NCBI GenBank assembly: GCA_937944975.1
Contig: CALEBF010000003.1
Coordinates: 1 to 34,723 of the forward strand
DNA: 34,723 nucleotides
Source of the DNA: an uncultured Mycoplasmatota bacterium
GTDB taxonomy: Bacteria; Bacillota_I; Bacilli_A; RF39; UBA660
Direction of reading: 5' to 3'
The translations under genes and the position numbers were made by a program. Of this stretch, positions 7,245-16,464 are shown one piece after another. The notes under the pieces are model-generated. The model saw only the letters and a program-made list of their open reading frames with translations, did not search any database and was not told where the DNA came from. Within the stretch, counting starts at the first letter, position 1. Every line of letters starts with the position of its first letter.

Positions 7245-7871
7245 TTAACTTTCTCTTGTCTCTTTCATAAATCTCGTAATAAACCAATTAGAATGAGATA
7301 ACACTTCATATAAATACATGATAATAACTAAAATGCTACCGATCGTCGCAGCAATCATATCTTGCATTGTATCTCCCACCCCTGTTGTTAATACATTTTG
7401 AGCATCTTTTTGAAATAACTGATCGCACGTATATTCATAATATTCCCAAAAACCAGCAATCATAATCGTAAATGCTATGATAAAGAGCACATTGAATAAC
7501 AGACTTTTTTCACTATATTGATTCAATTTAATCAAGACGTATAATGCAACCAATGCAGAAACGCTTCCAGAAAGTAAATGCATTACTTTATCATATCCAG
7601 GTACACTATGATACAAATCTATAATAGATCCTAAAAAGTGTGCACAAAACACAAATAATAAGTATATCGTCTCTAATTTAGGACCTATTTCTCGATGAAA
7701 TACCTTCCTCAAAATCAATGGCAATAACATGACTGGGACGATTGCGAAACGAATTAATGCACTATAAATATCCCCCGATATCATCTTATCGATTCCAAGA
7801 TATAACCCACAGCAAATTGCAATACATACTAAAATCAAATTAAATATTCTATTGAATTTCATGTATATCAT
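7245..7871 (-). CDS. YjdF/DUF2238-like polytopic membrane protein
   Basis: The 208-residue protein has about six membrane helices. Conserved polar sites lie within them: DKVMHLLSG (near residue 95), GFWEYYEY (near 140) and GVGDTMQDMIAATIG (near 165). The H...WE..E...DT..D pattern is that of the YjdF/DUF2238 family, whose biochemical role is unknown; the buried acidic and histidine residues suggest ion or metal handling, which is inference. The gene overlaps the end of rmuC. The ATG at 7862 (fourth codon) has a GGATGAT site at better spacing than the first ATG at 7871, so the protein may be three residues shorter. It probably shares a transcript with rmuC. Confidence 0.7.
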   Translation of the reverse strand: MIYMKFNRIFNLILVCIAICCGLYLGIDKMISGDIYSALIRFAIVPVMLLPLILRKVFHREIGPKLETIYLLFVFCAHFLGSIIDLYHSVPGYDKVMHLLSGSVSALVALYVLIKLNQYSEKSLLFNVLFIIAFTIMIAGFWEYYEYTCDQLFQKDAQNVLTTGVGDTMQDMIAATIGSILVIIMYLYEVLSHSNWFITRFMKETRES

Positions 7872-8916
7872 CCATTTCTACTTGATTGATTGAATCGAAT
7901 CTCTTTGTAATTTTTGTCGTCGTCGTATGTATTTCTTTTACGTCCCGACTTACTGTATCAATACTACGTGATAGTTTATCCCAACGCTCTTTATATCGCT
8001 TAAATTCTTCATCCAACAAACGAAGTTGCTGATGAATAATCGATGCATATCGATCACGTTCCATATTTTTAATAATCATTTGAATTGTCGTTAAAGTACT
8101 AATTAGAGTTGTCGGTGAAGTGATCCAAACCCTTCGTTTATAAGCATATTCAATAATTTCGCTATGATATGCATTCACTTCTGCAAAAATAGCCTCTGCT
8201 GGTAAAAATAAAATTGCTTGATCACTAGTAACTCCAGGAATAATATACTTTGATGCAATCGCATCAATATGCTTTTTCATATCCTGTTTAAATTGCTTTT
8301 CTGCTTCTGCCCTACTTGCATTACTACGACTTTTATCTACCATAATCCGATAGTGCTCTAACGGAAATTTTGAATCAATTGCGATCGTTCCAAGTGGTTC
8401 AGGTGCAAATAAAACACAATCCGCGATCGTTCCATTTTCAAAAGAATACTGTAATTGATATATTTTATCGTTATGCTCTCCAAATACACTTGACATAATG
8501 TGAGATAAGTTGGCTTCTCCAAAAATTCCTCTCGTTTTCTTATCCGTCAATACGCTCTGTAATGAAACGATATCATTTGACAGTAAATCTATTTTTTTCT
8601 GTGCTTCATCGATTTTGGAAAGTCTTTCTAAAACGGATGTAAAAGTTTTATTCGTTCTTTCAAAATTTTCATCGAGTCGTTCATTTACTCGGTCGTTAAT
8701 CATACGAAGTTTTTCCTCCATTTTATCATTCAGTGAGTTAAAATCTTCGTTCATCCCTTTATTTAAATCTATTTTAAACTCTCCAAGTTCACGAATTACT
8801 TCTGTTTCTAATTTCCCTAACCGTTCCGTTATATTAGATTCGTTAATATTTTTCATAAGACTTATAACAACAAGAATCAAAAGTATAACAAGTAATCCTA
8901 TAATAATATAATCCAT
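7849..8916 (-). CDS. rmuC: RmuC-family DNA recombination protein
   Basis: The 355-residue protein has an N-terminal membrane helix (residues 3-20), a long coiled-coil region (about 25-120, with NERLDENFERTNKTF) and a C-terminal RmuC domain with the hallmarks KTRGIFGEANL, IDSKFPLEHY and ILFLPAEAIFAEV. The family contains a nuclease-like core and limits inversions between short inverted repeats in E. coli. The ATG at 8916 follows AAGGAGGAACAT directly; the longer frame from 8946 would include that ribosome binding site and is rejected. TATAAT at 8945-8950 on the minus strand is a plausible -10 box. The YjdF-like gene overlaps its 3' end. Confidence 0.9.
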   Translation of the reverse strand: MDYIIIGLLVILLILVVISLMKNINESNITERLGKLETEVIRELGEFKIDLNKGMNEDFNSLNDKMEEKLRMINDRVNERLDENFERTNKTFTSVLERLSKIDEAQKKIDLLSNDIVSLQSVLTDKKTRGIFGEANLSHIMSSVFGEHNDKIYQLQYSFENGTIADCVLFAPEPLGTIAIDSKFPLEHYRIMVDKSRSNASRAEAEKQFKQDMKKHIDAIASKYIIPGVTSDQAILFLPAEAIFAEVNAYHSEIIEYAYKRRVWITSPTTLISTLTTIQMIIKNMERDRYASIIHQQLRLLDEEFKRYKERWDKLSRSIDTVSRDVKEIHTTTTKITKRFDSINQVEMDDIHEIQ

Positions 8917-8990
8917 ATGTTCCTCCTTCCTTATCCTACTTTCCATTATAATACAAATCCAAGGAAAAAGAAAATACTTTCTATCCCATA

Positions 8991-9020
8991 TAAAAAATAG
9001 AGTGTTTCCACTCTATTTTT
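8991..9020 (-). terminator. Terminator of the rhodanese gene
   Basis: AAAAATAGAGTG (8993-9004) and CACTCTATTTTT (9009-9020) pair perfectly around four bases. The rhodanese stop codon lies in the stem, and T residues follow on the minus strand. Confidence 0.8.
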
Positions 9021-9306
9021 CTAATATCCAACTTTCGTATCCCCCAGTGATATTGACCGTGTGATATCCCATTTGATTCAATATTTGACAAACCCTTATA
9101 CTTTTTGTTCCCTTTTGGCAATATATATAATAAGTTTCGTTTGGATCTAGTAATTGTTTTGCTCTTGCGAGCAATGTCTCAAATGGAATATGAATCGCGC
9201 CCGGTATGTGATTATTATTATAATTTTGCGTACTTCTAAGATCGATCAAATTTCCATGAAAATTCATGTGCAATAGTTCAGATATGGAAATACTCGGTAT
9301 CATCAT
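9013..9306 (-). CDS. Single-domain rhodanese (sulfurtransferase)
   Basis: The 97-residue protein is one rhodanese domain: LIDLRSTQNYNNNHIPGAIHI, then YIYCQKGTKSIRV carrying the active-site cysteine (C63 from this start), and GGYESWILEK at the end. Such proteins carry a persulfide on the cysteine and move sulfane sulfur; GlpE and PspE are well-known single-domain relatives. Three possible starts (TTG 9309, ATG 9306, ATG 9303) follow GAGGGTGG; 9306 has the best spacing. It is monocistronic with its own terminator, between rmuC and the end of the secretion locus, and shows no link with either. Confidence 0.88.
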   Translation of the reverse strand: MMIPSISISELLHMNFHGNLIDLRSTQNYNNNHIPGAIHIPFETLLARAKQLLDPNETYYIYCQKGTKSIRVCQILNQMGYHTVNITGGYESWILEK

Positions 9307-9375
9307 CAACCACCCTCAATTTAATATATGTTACTTGATTTAAATTAGAAAGTACAATCACACATTTTCATCAAC

Positions 9376-9407
9376 ATAAAAAGAAAATCTAGATTTTTTC
9401 TAGATTT
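9376..9407 (-). terminator. Terminator at the end of the secretion locus
   Basis: AAATCTAG (9385-9392) and CTAGATTT (9400-9407) form a perfect stem with a 7-base loop, followed on the minus strand by TTTTC and TTTTT. It overlaps the stop codon of the coupling protein gene and closes the large minus-strand operon. Confidence 0.8.
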
Positions 9408-11829
9408 ACTCATCGTCATCATCACTGAAGAAATCATCGAAGAACTGATCATCTGTTACTGCAGGTGTTATGACTCTTGGTTCCATTTTTGGTTTCTGTG
9501 TTGGTTCTGTTACAGCTTTTCTCTCTGGGGTAGGAACCGATGGTTTTGGAAAATCCGTATCCCCATAAATTGGAGCAGAAAAGACTGCCTCTTCCTTCCC
9601 TTTTGGAGGTGCGACATTAGGTTGAGGTTTTATATCATGTCTCACTTCTGGGCGCGATGGTGCAGGTGATGGTTCCACCTTAGGAGGAGTCGGCACTACT
9701 GTTGGAGTAGGTTTTTTCTCCTCTACAATTGGACGTGGGGATACCTTTGGAGCTGGTTTTGGTGGAAGCGGAGGGGTCGGTGCACTTTGTTGCATTCCTG
9801 CTCTCTGTTGTTCTTGTTTTTCTTTTCTTTTGGCATCCATCGCCTCTCTAATCCGTCTCTCTTCTTCCTGTTTTCTCTTTCTTTCCATCTCCTCTTTTTC
9901 TCTACGCTCTTCCTCTTCTAGTTCTGCAATTTTGGCATCAATTCTCTTCACGATCTCATCGACGTTAAAATCACCTGTCGGTGGTGTCGGTCCCATTGGT
10001 GGCGTCATCGGGCGAGATGGCATTCCACCTGGCATTGGGCGGGAAGGCATTGGCCGAGATGGCATTGGTCCTTTACCTGCAGAAGGTCCAAACATCTCTT
10101 CCATCTTTTTCTTACGCTTTTCATCAACAAACTTTTTAATATCAAATACCTGCACTTTTTTACGTTCTCTCATAGGATAATCTGCTTTTGGATACTCTTT
10201 TCCCCAGAATCCATTTTGAATCATTTTAAAGTTAGGCGTTAACTTCGTCTTAAATGGCATAGTACGTAAACGTAAAATAATTGTTTCAAACTGCTGTAAA
10301 CGTTGCAAGTCACTGACTGTAACAAGTGGAGTACTCGCAGTTTTATCCTTTTCCTTCGATTTTACTTCACCACACATTTTACTAATTTCTTCCAGTGCTG
10401 CTAACTCACTACTTATGAGGTAAATAATGTTACCACAGTTACCCTTAATCGTCTCTCCATTTTCTTTTCCATATACTTGGTACAATTGAGCAAAGTTCTG
10501 AATGATAAAGTTAAAGCGCATTCTTCTAGAACGGGATGCAGTAATCATCGTCGTGACATCTTTTAACGGTGGCATGTTGGCAAACTCATCCAAAATAAAA
10601 TTTGTACGATATTGTAATTTTCCACCATTTTCTTGTGCAACATCGATTAATGTTTCATAAGTTTGTTTCAAGAAGATTGTTACGAGTGAGTGATATGTTG
10701 TCTTCTCATCTTGTACGATGATAAAAACAGCTGTCTTTTGACGACCAATATCTTTAATATCAAAATCACTATGACTTAACATTTCAGATAAGTTCTCACG
10801 AGATGCAAACAATTTTATCTTTTGCTTAAATACAGATAAAATACTCCCCTTTGTTTCACTCGGTGCAATTAATGTTCCAGAGGCATTCGTATAAGCTGCT
10901 CCACTTGGATCTTTGTCGCTAAAATATTCCTTAATATAAGTAGAACCAGCCAACTTTTCCTCTCCAATATTGACCATCAAACTGATACTATTTAAGTTGA
11001 TCTCTTCTTCCTTTGCATCTTCAAACAATGCTAAAGATAATCCGGCAAAGTAGTCAGCAGATGTCTTTTCCCAGAATGGATCTTGATTTTTAGAATTATC
11101 ATCATATAGTATGTTAGCTGCTAAGTCATCGATTAACTCGATTGCCTTATCTTGATTTCCGCTCTTATATAGATTATAAGGCAACGTCATCGGATTCCAT
11201 GAGTTTCCTTTCAACGGATCACGGAAGTTTAAAACAACAATGTTATAACCCTTTTCACGTAATAAATTAGCATTTTCTTCGTAAATTTCTCCTTTTGGAT
11301 CGGTTACAATCATAGATTCACCGTGTTTTGCGAGCAATTTTACTAATGGGTTTACTACGATCTGAGTTTTACCACTTCCGGTTGCTCCGATAATTAAGTT
11401 ATGATATTCCCCATCATCTACCCAAATTTCTTTTCCTTTATTAATCAAAGGGACTCCGGCATATGGAATCTCATCATCGGCAGGATTTACTTTTTTGATT
11501 TCTTTTTGAGCTTGTAATTCCTTTTCTTTTGCCCATCTAGAATATCCACCTTTGTCTTTTTTCCCAGCCTGTACTCCGATTCCTTTTTCTCTATCAAAGA
11601 AATAAGAAGAAACACTTGCAATAATCAATATCAAACATATTAAATATAAAACCATCGTTGGAAAAAAATATTCCGTAAACGCAGGAATTGGATTAAATCC
11701 CCACAACGTTGATGACTCGATAAACTCTACAACATTTAATATTGCAATCGCAACAAAATATAAAAGTGCTACACAGAAAATACAAAATATCGTAATATCT
11801 TTTGAATCTGCTCTAAATTTCAATTTCAT
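9406..11829 (-). CDS. VirD4/TraG-family type IV coupling protein with long disordered acidic tail
   Basis: The 807-residue protein has two membrane helices (about 12-34 and 57-76), Walker A GATGSGKT (148-155), VTDPKGE (175-181), NSWNP, and Walker B FILDEFANMP (411-420) followed by MITASRSRRM and IIQNFAQL, the classic VirD4/TraG order. These hexameric ATPases recruit substrates to a type IV secretion channel. From about residue 560 comes a low-complexity tail: charged helices (KRKQEEERRIREAMDAKRKE), repeated PMPSRP units, proline-rich stretches, and a final acidic cluster ending DDDDE. Such tails usually carry partner or substrate binding sites; that is inference here. AAGGAGG precedes the start. 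It is the last gene of the operon; no relaxase gene is next to it. Confidence 0.92.
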   Translation of the reverse strand: MKLKFRADSKDITIFCIFCVALLYFVAIAILNVVEFIESSTLWGFNPIPAFTEYFFPTMVLYLICLILIIASVSSYFFDREKGIGVQAGKKDKGGYSRWAKEKELQAQKEIKKVNPADDEIPYAGVPLINKGKEIWVDDGEYHNLIIGATGSGKTQIVVNPLVKLLAKHGESMIVTDPKGEIYEENANLLREKGYNIVVLNFRDPLKGNSWNPMTLPYNLYKSGNQDKAIELIDDLAANILYDDNSKNQDPFWEKTSADYFAGLSLALFEDAKEEEINLNSISLMVNIGEEKLAGSTYIKEYFSDKDPSGAAYTNASGTLIAPSETKGSILSVFKQKIKLFASRENLSEMLSHSDFDIKDIGRQKTAVFIIVQDEKTTYHSLVTIFLKQTYETLIDVAQENGGKLQYRTNFILDEFANMPPLKDVTTMITASRSRRMRFNFIIQNFAQLYQVYGKENGETIKGNCGNIIYLISSELAALEEISKMCGEVKSKEKDKTASTPLVTVSDLQRLQQFETIILRLRTMPFKTKLTPNFKMIQNGFWGKEYPKADYPMRERKKVQVFDIKKFVDEKRKKKMEEMFGPSAGKGPMPSRPMPSRPMPGGMPSRPMTPPMGPTPPTGDFNVDEIVKRIDAKIAELEEEERREKEEMERKRKQEEERRIREAMDAKRKEKQEQQRAGMQQSAPTPPLPPKPAPKVSPRPIVEEKKPTPTVVPTPPKVEPSPAPSRPEVRHDIKPQPNVAPPKGKEEAVFSAPIYGDTDFPKPSVPTPERKAVTEPTQKPKMEPRVITPAVTDDQFFDDFFSDDDDE

Positions 11830-11831
11830 AT

Positions 11832-12269
11832 CTACATGCCTCCTTGTGTTCCATTTATCTTATCTCTTAATTCTTCCTCTGATATATAACTTGCTCCTGG
11901 ATCAGTTGATACATTACTTGCTCCTGGATACGCTTCAATTTTAATTCTTACTGTCCTTGTGACAGAACGATTATGATCATCCGTCAAAGTATATTCTACA
12001 TTATAGGTACCTAACTTAGTATTGTCTATAGGCGTATACGTAATATGAGTGTGATCTTTTAAATCATTTCCTTCGTAATCCGTCGCTGTTTTCACATAGG
12101 ATAAATAATCAATTTCAAAATTTTGATAGACTTTGTTAGTATTTGAATAAACCTCAAAAATAGGATCTTTAGAAACTGGTTGGTGAAAAGTAAAATATAA
12201 AAATACTCCCCATATCGCAATACATCCCACGACTAACATACCAGTATATTTATTAGAACTTTTCACCAT
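11832..12269 (-). CDS. Membrane-anchored protein with an Ig-like (DUF5011-type) domain
   Basis: The 145-residue protein has a single membrane helix at residues 9-28 and an extracytoplasmic part whose core (about 55-112) ends with LGTYNVEYTLTDDHNRSVTRTVRIKIE, the typical closing strands of bacterial Ig-like/DUF5011 domains found in surface proteins. A short tail rich in G and S follows. Its place between the wall hydrolase and the coupling protein genes, with GAGGAGG in front and a two-base gap to the next gene, makes it a component of the secretion machine, perhaps spanning the wall. That role is inferred. Confidence 0.7.
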   Translation of the reverse strand: MVKSSNKYTGMLVVGCIAIWGVFLYFTFHQPVSKDPIFEVYSNTNKVYQNFEIDYLSYVKTATDYEGNDLKDHTHITYTPIDNTKLGTYNVEYTLTDDHNRSVTRTVRIKIEAYPGASNVSTDPGASYISEEELRDKINGTQGGM

Positions 12270-12281
12270 ACTGAACCTCCT

Positions 12282-14108
12282 CTATTTTTTCTTAGCATTC
12301 ACTGGAACTGCAAACTCTATACCTGGGTATCGAGCTTTGTAAGAAGCCCAATTTTCTTTATGGAACCACATATTTCCAGAACCATAGCCAGGTAGTGTAA
12401 CATTACCTTCTGAAATCCATATATTTTCGCCATCGAAAGCTTCCACAAATCCTACGTGTCCATATACCGTAATTCCTGATCCTCCATATGGTGGAATACT
12501 GAATACCGCACCTGGAGCCGGGGAATCACTCATTTGAAATTTACCAGGATTTGCTGCTACAATTTCTCTCGCATTTGCCTCACCATTACCTCGTGCGCCA
12601 CTATCATATCCATAAACTTGATAGAATCTTGCCCAAGCAAACCATGTACATTGAGGCACTGCAAATGGATTTCCATTTCCACTAAATAACGAGTAATCTT
12701 TGGAAACCGCAGAATCCTCGATAATTGGATCGTCTACTTCACCAGTAAAGCCAAAGTCTCCTGTACAATCTGAAGAACCTGTCATTCTCTCAATTTTAAC
12801 AATTGTACCACTAAATTTATGATTTTCATCAAAATCATGATTGTTTGTTCCATCACTCATAAATAAATTATAAGTTTCAGGACTATGCGTTTGCATATAT
12901 ACACGATCAAAATACATATCACCAAATGTATTCGCTTGCGTTAAACAATATGGACTAGAATCATTATTTCCCTTTTTGGCATGTTGATCCGCAAGAACAT
13001 CGGCTAAAATAATATGATATACATTGCCAGCATCTGTCGTAATACGATATCTCGTACCTATCGCTTCAGATGGGTCATCGAAATAATAAGATCCAACTGC
13101 AGCCGTATAGAACTTAGTTCCACCTATTTCCATATATGTAAAACCAAGCTCATCAACTTCTAGTGTTCCATATTCATTTTTTCCTAATGGAAGTGTCGTA
13201 TTTGCAGAACAAGTTCCTTTATCACAGTTCCAAAAAGTATGTTGATAACTTCCACTTACCCAAGGTTGATTTGCATAACCTCCAGTAAACCCGCGACTTT
13301 TCGTATCACATAATTTTATTTCCTCGTAACTTCCACATGTTGATGATGTTTTCATCATTTGAGCAATTTCATTATAAGCTTCTTTCATCTGGAAAATTTG
13401 CTCAACTGCATCTTCTAAAAAATCTTTTTTCTTCTCTGGATTTGATGGAATATCTGCACCTACTTGTTCCATATGTCTTTCGATCCACGATTTACCAGAA
13501 CTCTCATCCAACATCCAAGTCTTATATTCATCGTCAGATTTTCGAAGAGATCTCCCATCAGTAGAAGTTACCATTCCCTCTACTAATTCTTTGACCTCAC
13601 CAGTCATCTGGCCATAGTCTGTCTCTTCTCCACACTGCGTAACATTTCCATCCACATCCACTTCAGGTGTACATTCACCACTATCATTTAAATCCGCTAA
13701 TCTAGCATAATTGGTAGCAGAAGCAATCCAAGCTACATCTAGGATAACTCCCTCACCTTTCCAATGATCATAATGTTTCTTTAATTCATTATAGTAAGTT
13801 GTCTTGTCATTAGCAAAACTTCCATAAACAAAGAAGTTCCCAACGCTTTGAAAAAAATCTCCAACCGCATTTGCTACTCCTTTTACAAAGTTGACAGCTC
13901 CTTCAATCGGAGCAAATATGACATAACATATTACAGCCACCATTAAAAGGATTAGGATTATTGGAAACAATCCTAATCCTGCAAGTAATCCACCAATCAT
14001 AAGTAAAGGGGTCTTAGGTGTTGGCAAATCACCTTTTGCCTTACCAGCAATTTTCTTTTTTGCCTTGTCACCTAATAATTTCTTTCCCAATCCGGCTAAA
14101 AAATGCAT
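12282..14108 (-). CDS. CHAP-domain peptidoglycan hydrolase of the T4SS (VirB1-position protein)
   Basis: The 608-residue protein begins with a basic cytoplasmic segment (about 1-33), a long hydrophobic membrane region (about 34-68), then a large extracytoplasmic part with several cysteines. The C-terminal 120 residues are a CHAP amidase/endopeptidase domain with QCTWFAWARFY (C487), YGHVGFVEAF (H551) and WISEGNV (E567, N569). In Gram-positive type IV systems, membrane-anchored hydrolases with CHAP or NlpC domains open the peptidoglycan, the role VirB1 has in Gram-negatives. The 400-residue middle region is not recognised. GGTGGTGATGAC lies before the start, 26 bases after the VirB4 stop. Confidence 0.85.
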   Translation of the reverse strand: MHFLAGLGKKLLGDKAKKKIAGKAKGDLPTPKTPLLMIGGLLAGLGLFPIILILLMVAVICYVIFAPIEGAVNFVKGVANAVGDFFQSVGNFFVYGSFANDKTTYYNELKKHYDHWKGEGVILDVAWIASATNYARLADLNDSGECTPEVDVDGNVTQCGEETDYGQMTGEVKELVEGMVTSTDGRSLRKSDDEYKTWMLDESSGKSWIERHMEQVGADIPSNPEKKKDFLEDAVEQIFQMKEAYNEIAQMMKTSSTCGSYEEIKLCDTKSRGFTGGYANQPWVSGSYQHTFWNCDKGTCSANTTLPLGKNEYGTLEVDELGFTYMEIGGTKFYTAAVGSYYFDDPSEAIGTRYRITTDAGNVYHIILADVLADQHAKKGNNDSSPYCLTQANTFGDMYFDRVYMQTHSPETYNLFMSDGTNNHDFDENHKFSGTIVKIERMTGSSDCTGDFGFTGEVDDPIIEDSAVSKDYSLFSGNGNPFAVPQCTWFAWARFYQVYGYDSGARGNGEANAREIVAANPGKFQMSDSPAPGAVFSIPPYGGSGITVYGHVGFVEAFDGENIWISEGNVTLPGYGSGNMWFHKENWASYKARYPGIEFAVPVNAKKK

Positions 14109-14134
14109 GTCATCACCACCATACTAATGTGTGA

Positions 14135-15919
14135 TTATAATCCTCCTCCTGAACCAAATGAATCTAATTCTTGTTCTGATACGATAACATTGATTTGCAT
14201 ACGACGACTACCACATACAAATAATGCCTCTCCCTGATTATAACCTTTAATACTTTCTTTCTCATTATCGTTTAAATCAATTAAACGAGACAAATCTTCT
14301 ACCGCTTGTTTCTTTAGTCCCATGACTAAGTAGTAAGAAGCGTTATCAAAAATCGCTTTTCCCTGTGTGATAACTGCATTATCACTAAAATCACTCGGTT
14401 GCTGTGTAATAATAATTGTTCCCGTGTTATACTTACGTGCACGTCTTTGAATTTGCGCTAAGAAATCAGCACCTAATGTATTGTTACCACTTAACAACAC
14501 GTGAGCCTCATCCACGGATAATATCGTATTGACACTTTTATTCAATGTCATTCCCCAAGCATACTTCAAAATATTAAAGAATAATGCATTACGAATATTC
14601 ACATCCGCATTCATCAATTCCTTAATATTAAATACGATAAATTCACTCTTTGGCTTAATTGTCGTATGCCCATCGAAATAATAGCGTAATTCCTTAACAA
14701 TTGGTCTAATCTTTAATTCCAATTGTTCAAGAATGTCACGTTCGTGTGTTTTTTCTGGCATCGAATTCAACTTTCCACGAATCGTAGCATATACATCTTT
14801 AAAGATAGGATAATCTTTTGATGTGTATCTAGAAAAATCTGTATTGAAATCAATTCCAAACCGTTTATATGTTTCTTGTACAACCTCACTAAATAAAGTA
14901 ATAACGTCCTCTGTAATACTTGGATCATAATATTTAATGAATGCCTTTAAAGTCTGAAGCGTTCTTGTTAATACAGTATATCCTAATCCCTGCTTAATCT
15001 CATCTTCATCCGCATCCATCACAATTTCTAGTGGATTGATCATTCCATATTCTCCACCTTTACCAAGGTCAATAAAGTCTCCACCATATAATCTTGCCAT
15101 TTCCTCTAATTCCCCTTCAGGGTCTATCATAATGACTTGACTATTATTTCTAAAATGACTCCGTAACATTACTTTAGCTGCTGTTGATTTACCACTACCA
15201 GAAGTACCTAAAATAATCATGTTTGCATTATTACGATTATGTTCTTTTTTGATTTGATATAAAAACTGGTTAAACAGAATAACTCCACCTGAGAAATCAA
15301 CTCCAAGTAACGTAGATAATCCTGGGTCTTTAATACTATCAAAAATAAATGGGTACATCGCAGCAATCGTTGGAGATGGAATTGGAGTTCCGATTCGATC
15401 TTCTATATCTTGTTTTGGGTAAATAGGTAAGATTGATTTTAATACTTTTTCTTGTTCAAATCGAAGTGGTACTGCACGTAACTCCATCGCTTCCAAATAA
15501 CTTCTAACTTGTAACTTTTTCGCAATCAACTCTTCTTCAGAATTGGCAGTTATCATAATGTGTAATTGAAAGTCATAAATCTTTGACTGACTTGATGCAA
15601 GCATCTGAATAAAAACTTCTAACGACTCATAATCCTGGCGAATTCTCTCTTGAATCGTCTTATCATTTTCCTCTTGATAGCGCTGTTTCAAATCAGCAAT
15701 TTCTTTATTTAACATCTTACTAATAACACTAAATGGCATAGGAATATGCTTAATAACTACTTTTATTCCAGATAAACTTGTCAAATTTGCTAAAAATCCA
15801 GGGTTAATGAATTTTGGATAAGAAATCACTGTCATAATTGTAGCATACTTATCACTGATGATGAATTCACTCGGTTTAAATTCTAAACCTTTTGGCGCTA
15901 ACTGACTCTTAATATTCAT
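14135..15919 (-). CDS. VirB4/TraE-family ATPase, catalytic half of a split VirB4
   Basis: The 594-residue protein carries the VirB4 motor: Walker A GTSGSGKST (238-246), MIDPEGELEEMA (264-275), Walker B ILSVDEAH (466-473), RRARKYNTGTIIITQQPSD (492-510) and a final GEALFVCGSRR. VirB4 ATPases energise assembly and substrate transfer in type IV secretion. Residues 1-200 correspond to the later part of the usual N-terminal VirB4 domain; the first part is encoded by the preceding gene. The start shares TAATG with that gene's stop, so the two are translationally coupled. It ends with a glycine-rich FGSGGGL. Confidence 0.92.
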   Translation of the reverse strand: MNIKSQLAPKGLEFKPSEFIISDKYATIMTVISYPKFINPGFLANLTSLSGIKVVIKHIPMPFSVISKMLNKEIADLKQRYQEENDKTIQERIRQDYESLEVFIQMLASSQSKIYDFQLHIMITANSEEELIAKKLQVRSYLEAMELRAVPLRFEQEKVLKSILPIYPKQDIEDRIGTPIPSPTIAAMYPFIFDSIKDPGLSTLLGVDFSGGVILFNQFLYQIKKEHNRNNANMIILGTSGSGKSTAAKVMLRSHFRNNSQVIMIDPEGELEEMARLYGGDFIDLGKGGEYGMINPLEIVMDADEDEIKQGLGYTVLTRTLQTLKAFIKYYDPSITEDVITLFSEVVQETYKRFGIDFNTDFSRYTSKDYPIFKDVYATIRGKLNSMPEKTHERDILEQLELKIRPIVKELRYYFDGHTTIKPKSEFIVFNIKELMNADVNIRNALFFNILKYAWGMTLNKSVNTILSVDEAHVLLSGNNTLGADFLAQIQRRARKYNTGTIIITQQPSDFSDNAVITQGKAIFDNASYYLVMGLKKQAVEDLSRLIDLNDNEKESIKGYNQGEALFVCGSRRMQINVIVSEQELDSFGSGGGL

Positions 15920-16464
15920 TATGACATCACCGTCCCAAACGTCGTTGTAACTCCACCATTCAAGAAGTTATCCAAAATAATTCTCAAATCCTCATTTGTC
16001 GTTTGATGTGAAGATAAGCCAGCATTCCCAAACTGTGTAATCAAAGTACGGATTCTCTTTTGAATTTTATCATCATCGCGTTCTTTAAATAATAAAAAGT
16101 ATTCCGTATCTACAATGTTATTATTCATAAAACTATTGGCTTTATTGATATCCTCAATAATTAATTTTCTTTTAATTGGGCTTTGAATGGAATTATATAA
16201 AAGTTGTAATTGTGATAAATATACATTGATATCGACCGGACGGTCTGCAGCAATGATCCAAAATTCATAATCGATCATATTATAAACGTTCTTTAGGTTA
16301 TTGATAATTGCTGATTGCATATCATATTCCAGGATAAAAATATTACGAGGCATTATTTTAACACCTGTTACTTTTTCGTTATTATCTAGAATAATCATTC
16401 CATTCGTAATATTTTTAACAGGTACAAAACTTTCCTCTGTGTATTTACTCTTTATCGCTGCCAT
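15919..16464 (-). CDS. N-terminal VirB4-domain protein (separate ORF)
   Basis: The 181-residue protein resembles the first part of VirB4 proteins: VPVKNITNGMIILDNNEKVTG at residues 14-35 followed by MPRNIFILEYD and FWIIAADRPVD is the usual opening, but the frame stops before the motor domain. It overlaps the PrgI-like gene by 20 bases and touches the catalytic-half gene through a TAATG junction, so all three are likely translated in a coupled way. No clear Shine-Dalgarno site precedes its ATG, which fits coupling. The split could be natural or an old frame break; the tidy stop-start junction supports a functional split. Confidence 0.75.
   Translation of the reverse strand: MAAIKSKYTEESFVPVKNITNGMIILDNNEKVTGVKIMPRNIFILEYDMQSAIINNLKNVYNMIDYEFWIIAADRPVDINVYLSQLQLLYNSIQSPIKRKLIIEDINKANSFMNNNIVDTEYFLLFKERDDDKIQKRIRTLITQFGNAGLSSHQTTNEDLRIILDNFLNGGVTTTFGTVMS

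Noticed and set aside
9830..10180. Serine-rich plus-strand frame opposite the coupling protein
   Set aside because: It is the mirror reading of the charged and proline-rich tail of the VirD4 gene with no ribosome site.
9406..11829. FtsK/SpoIIIE-type DNA pump instead of VirD4
   Set aside because: Motif order, two N-terminal helices, the DEFANMP Walker B and the neighbours VirB4, VirB3 and VirB6 fit a T4SS coupling protein.
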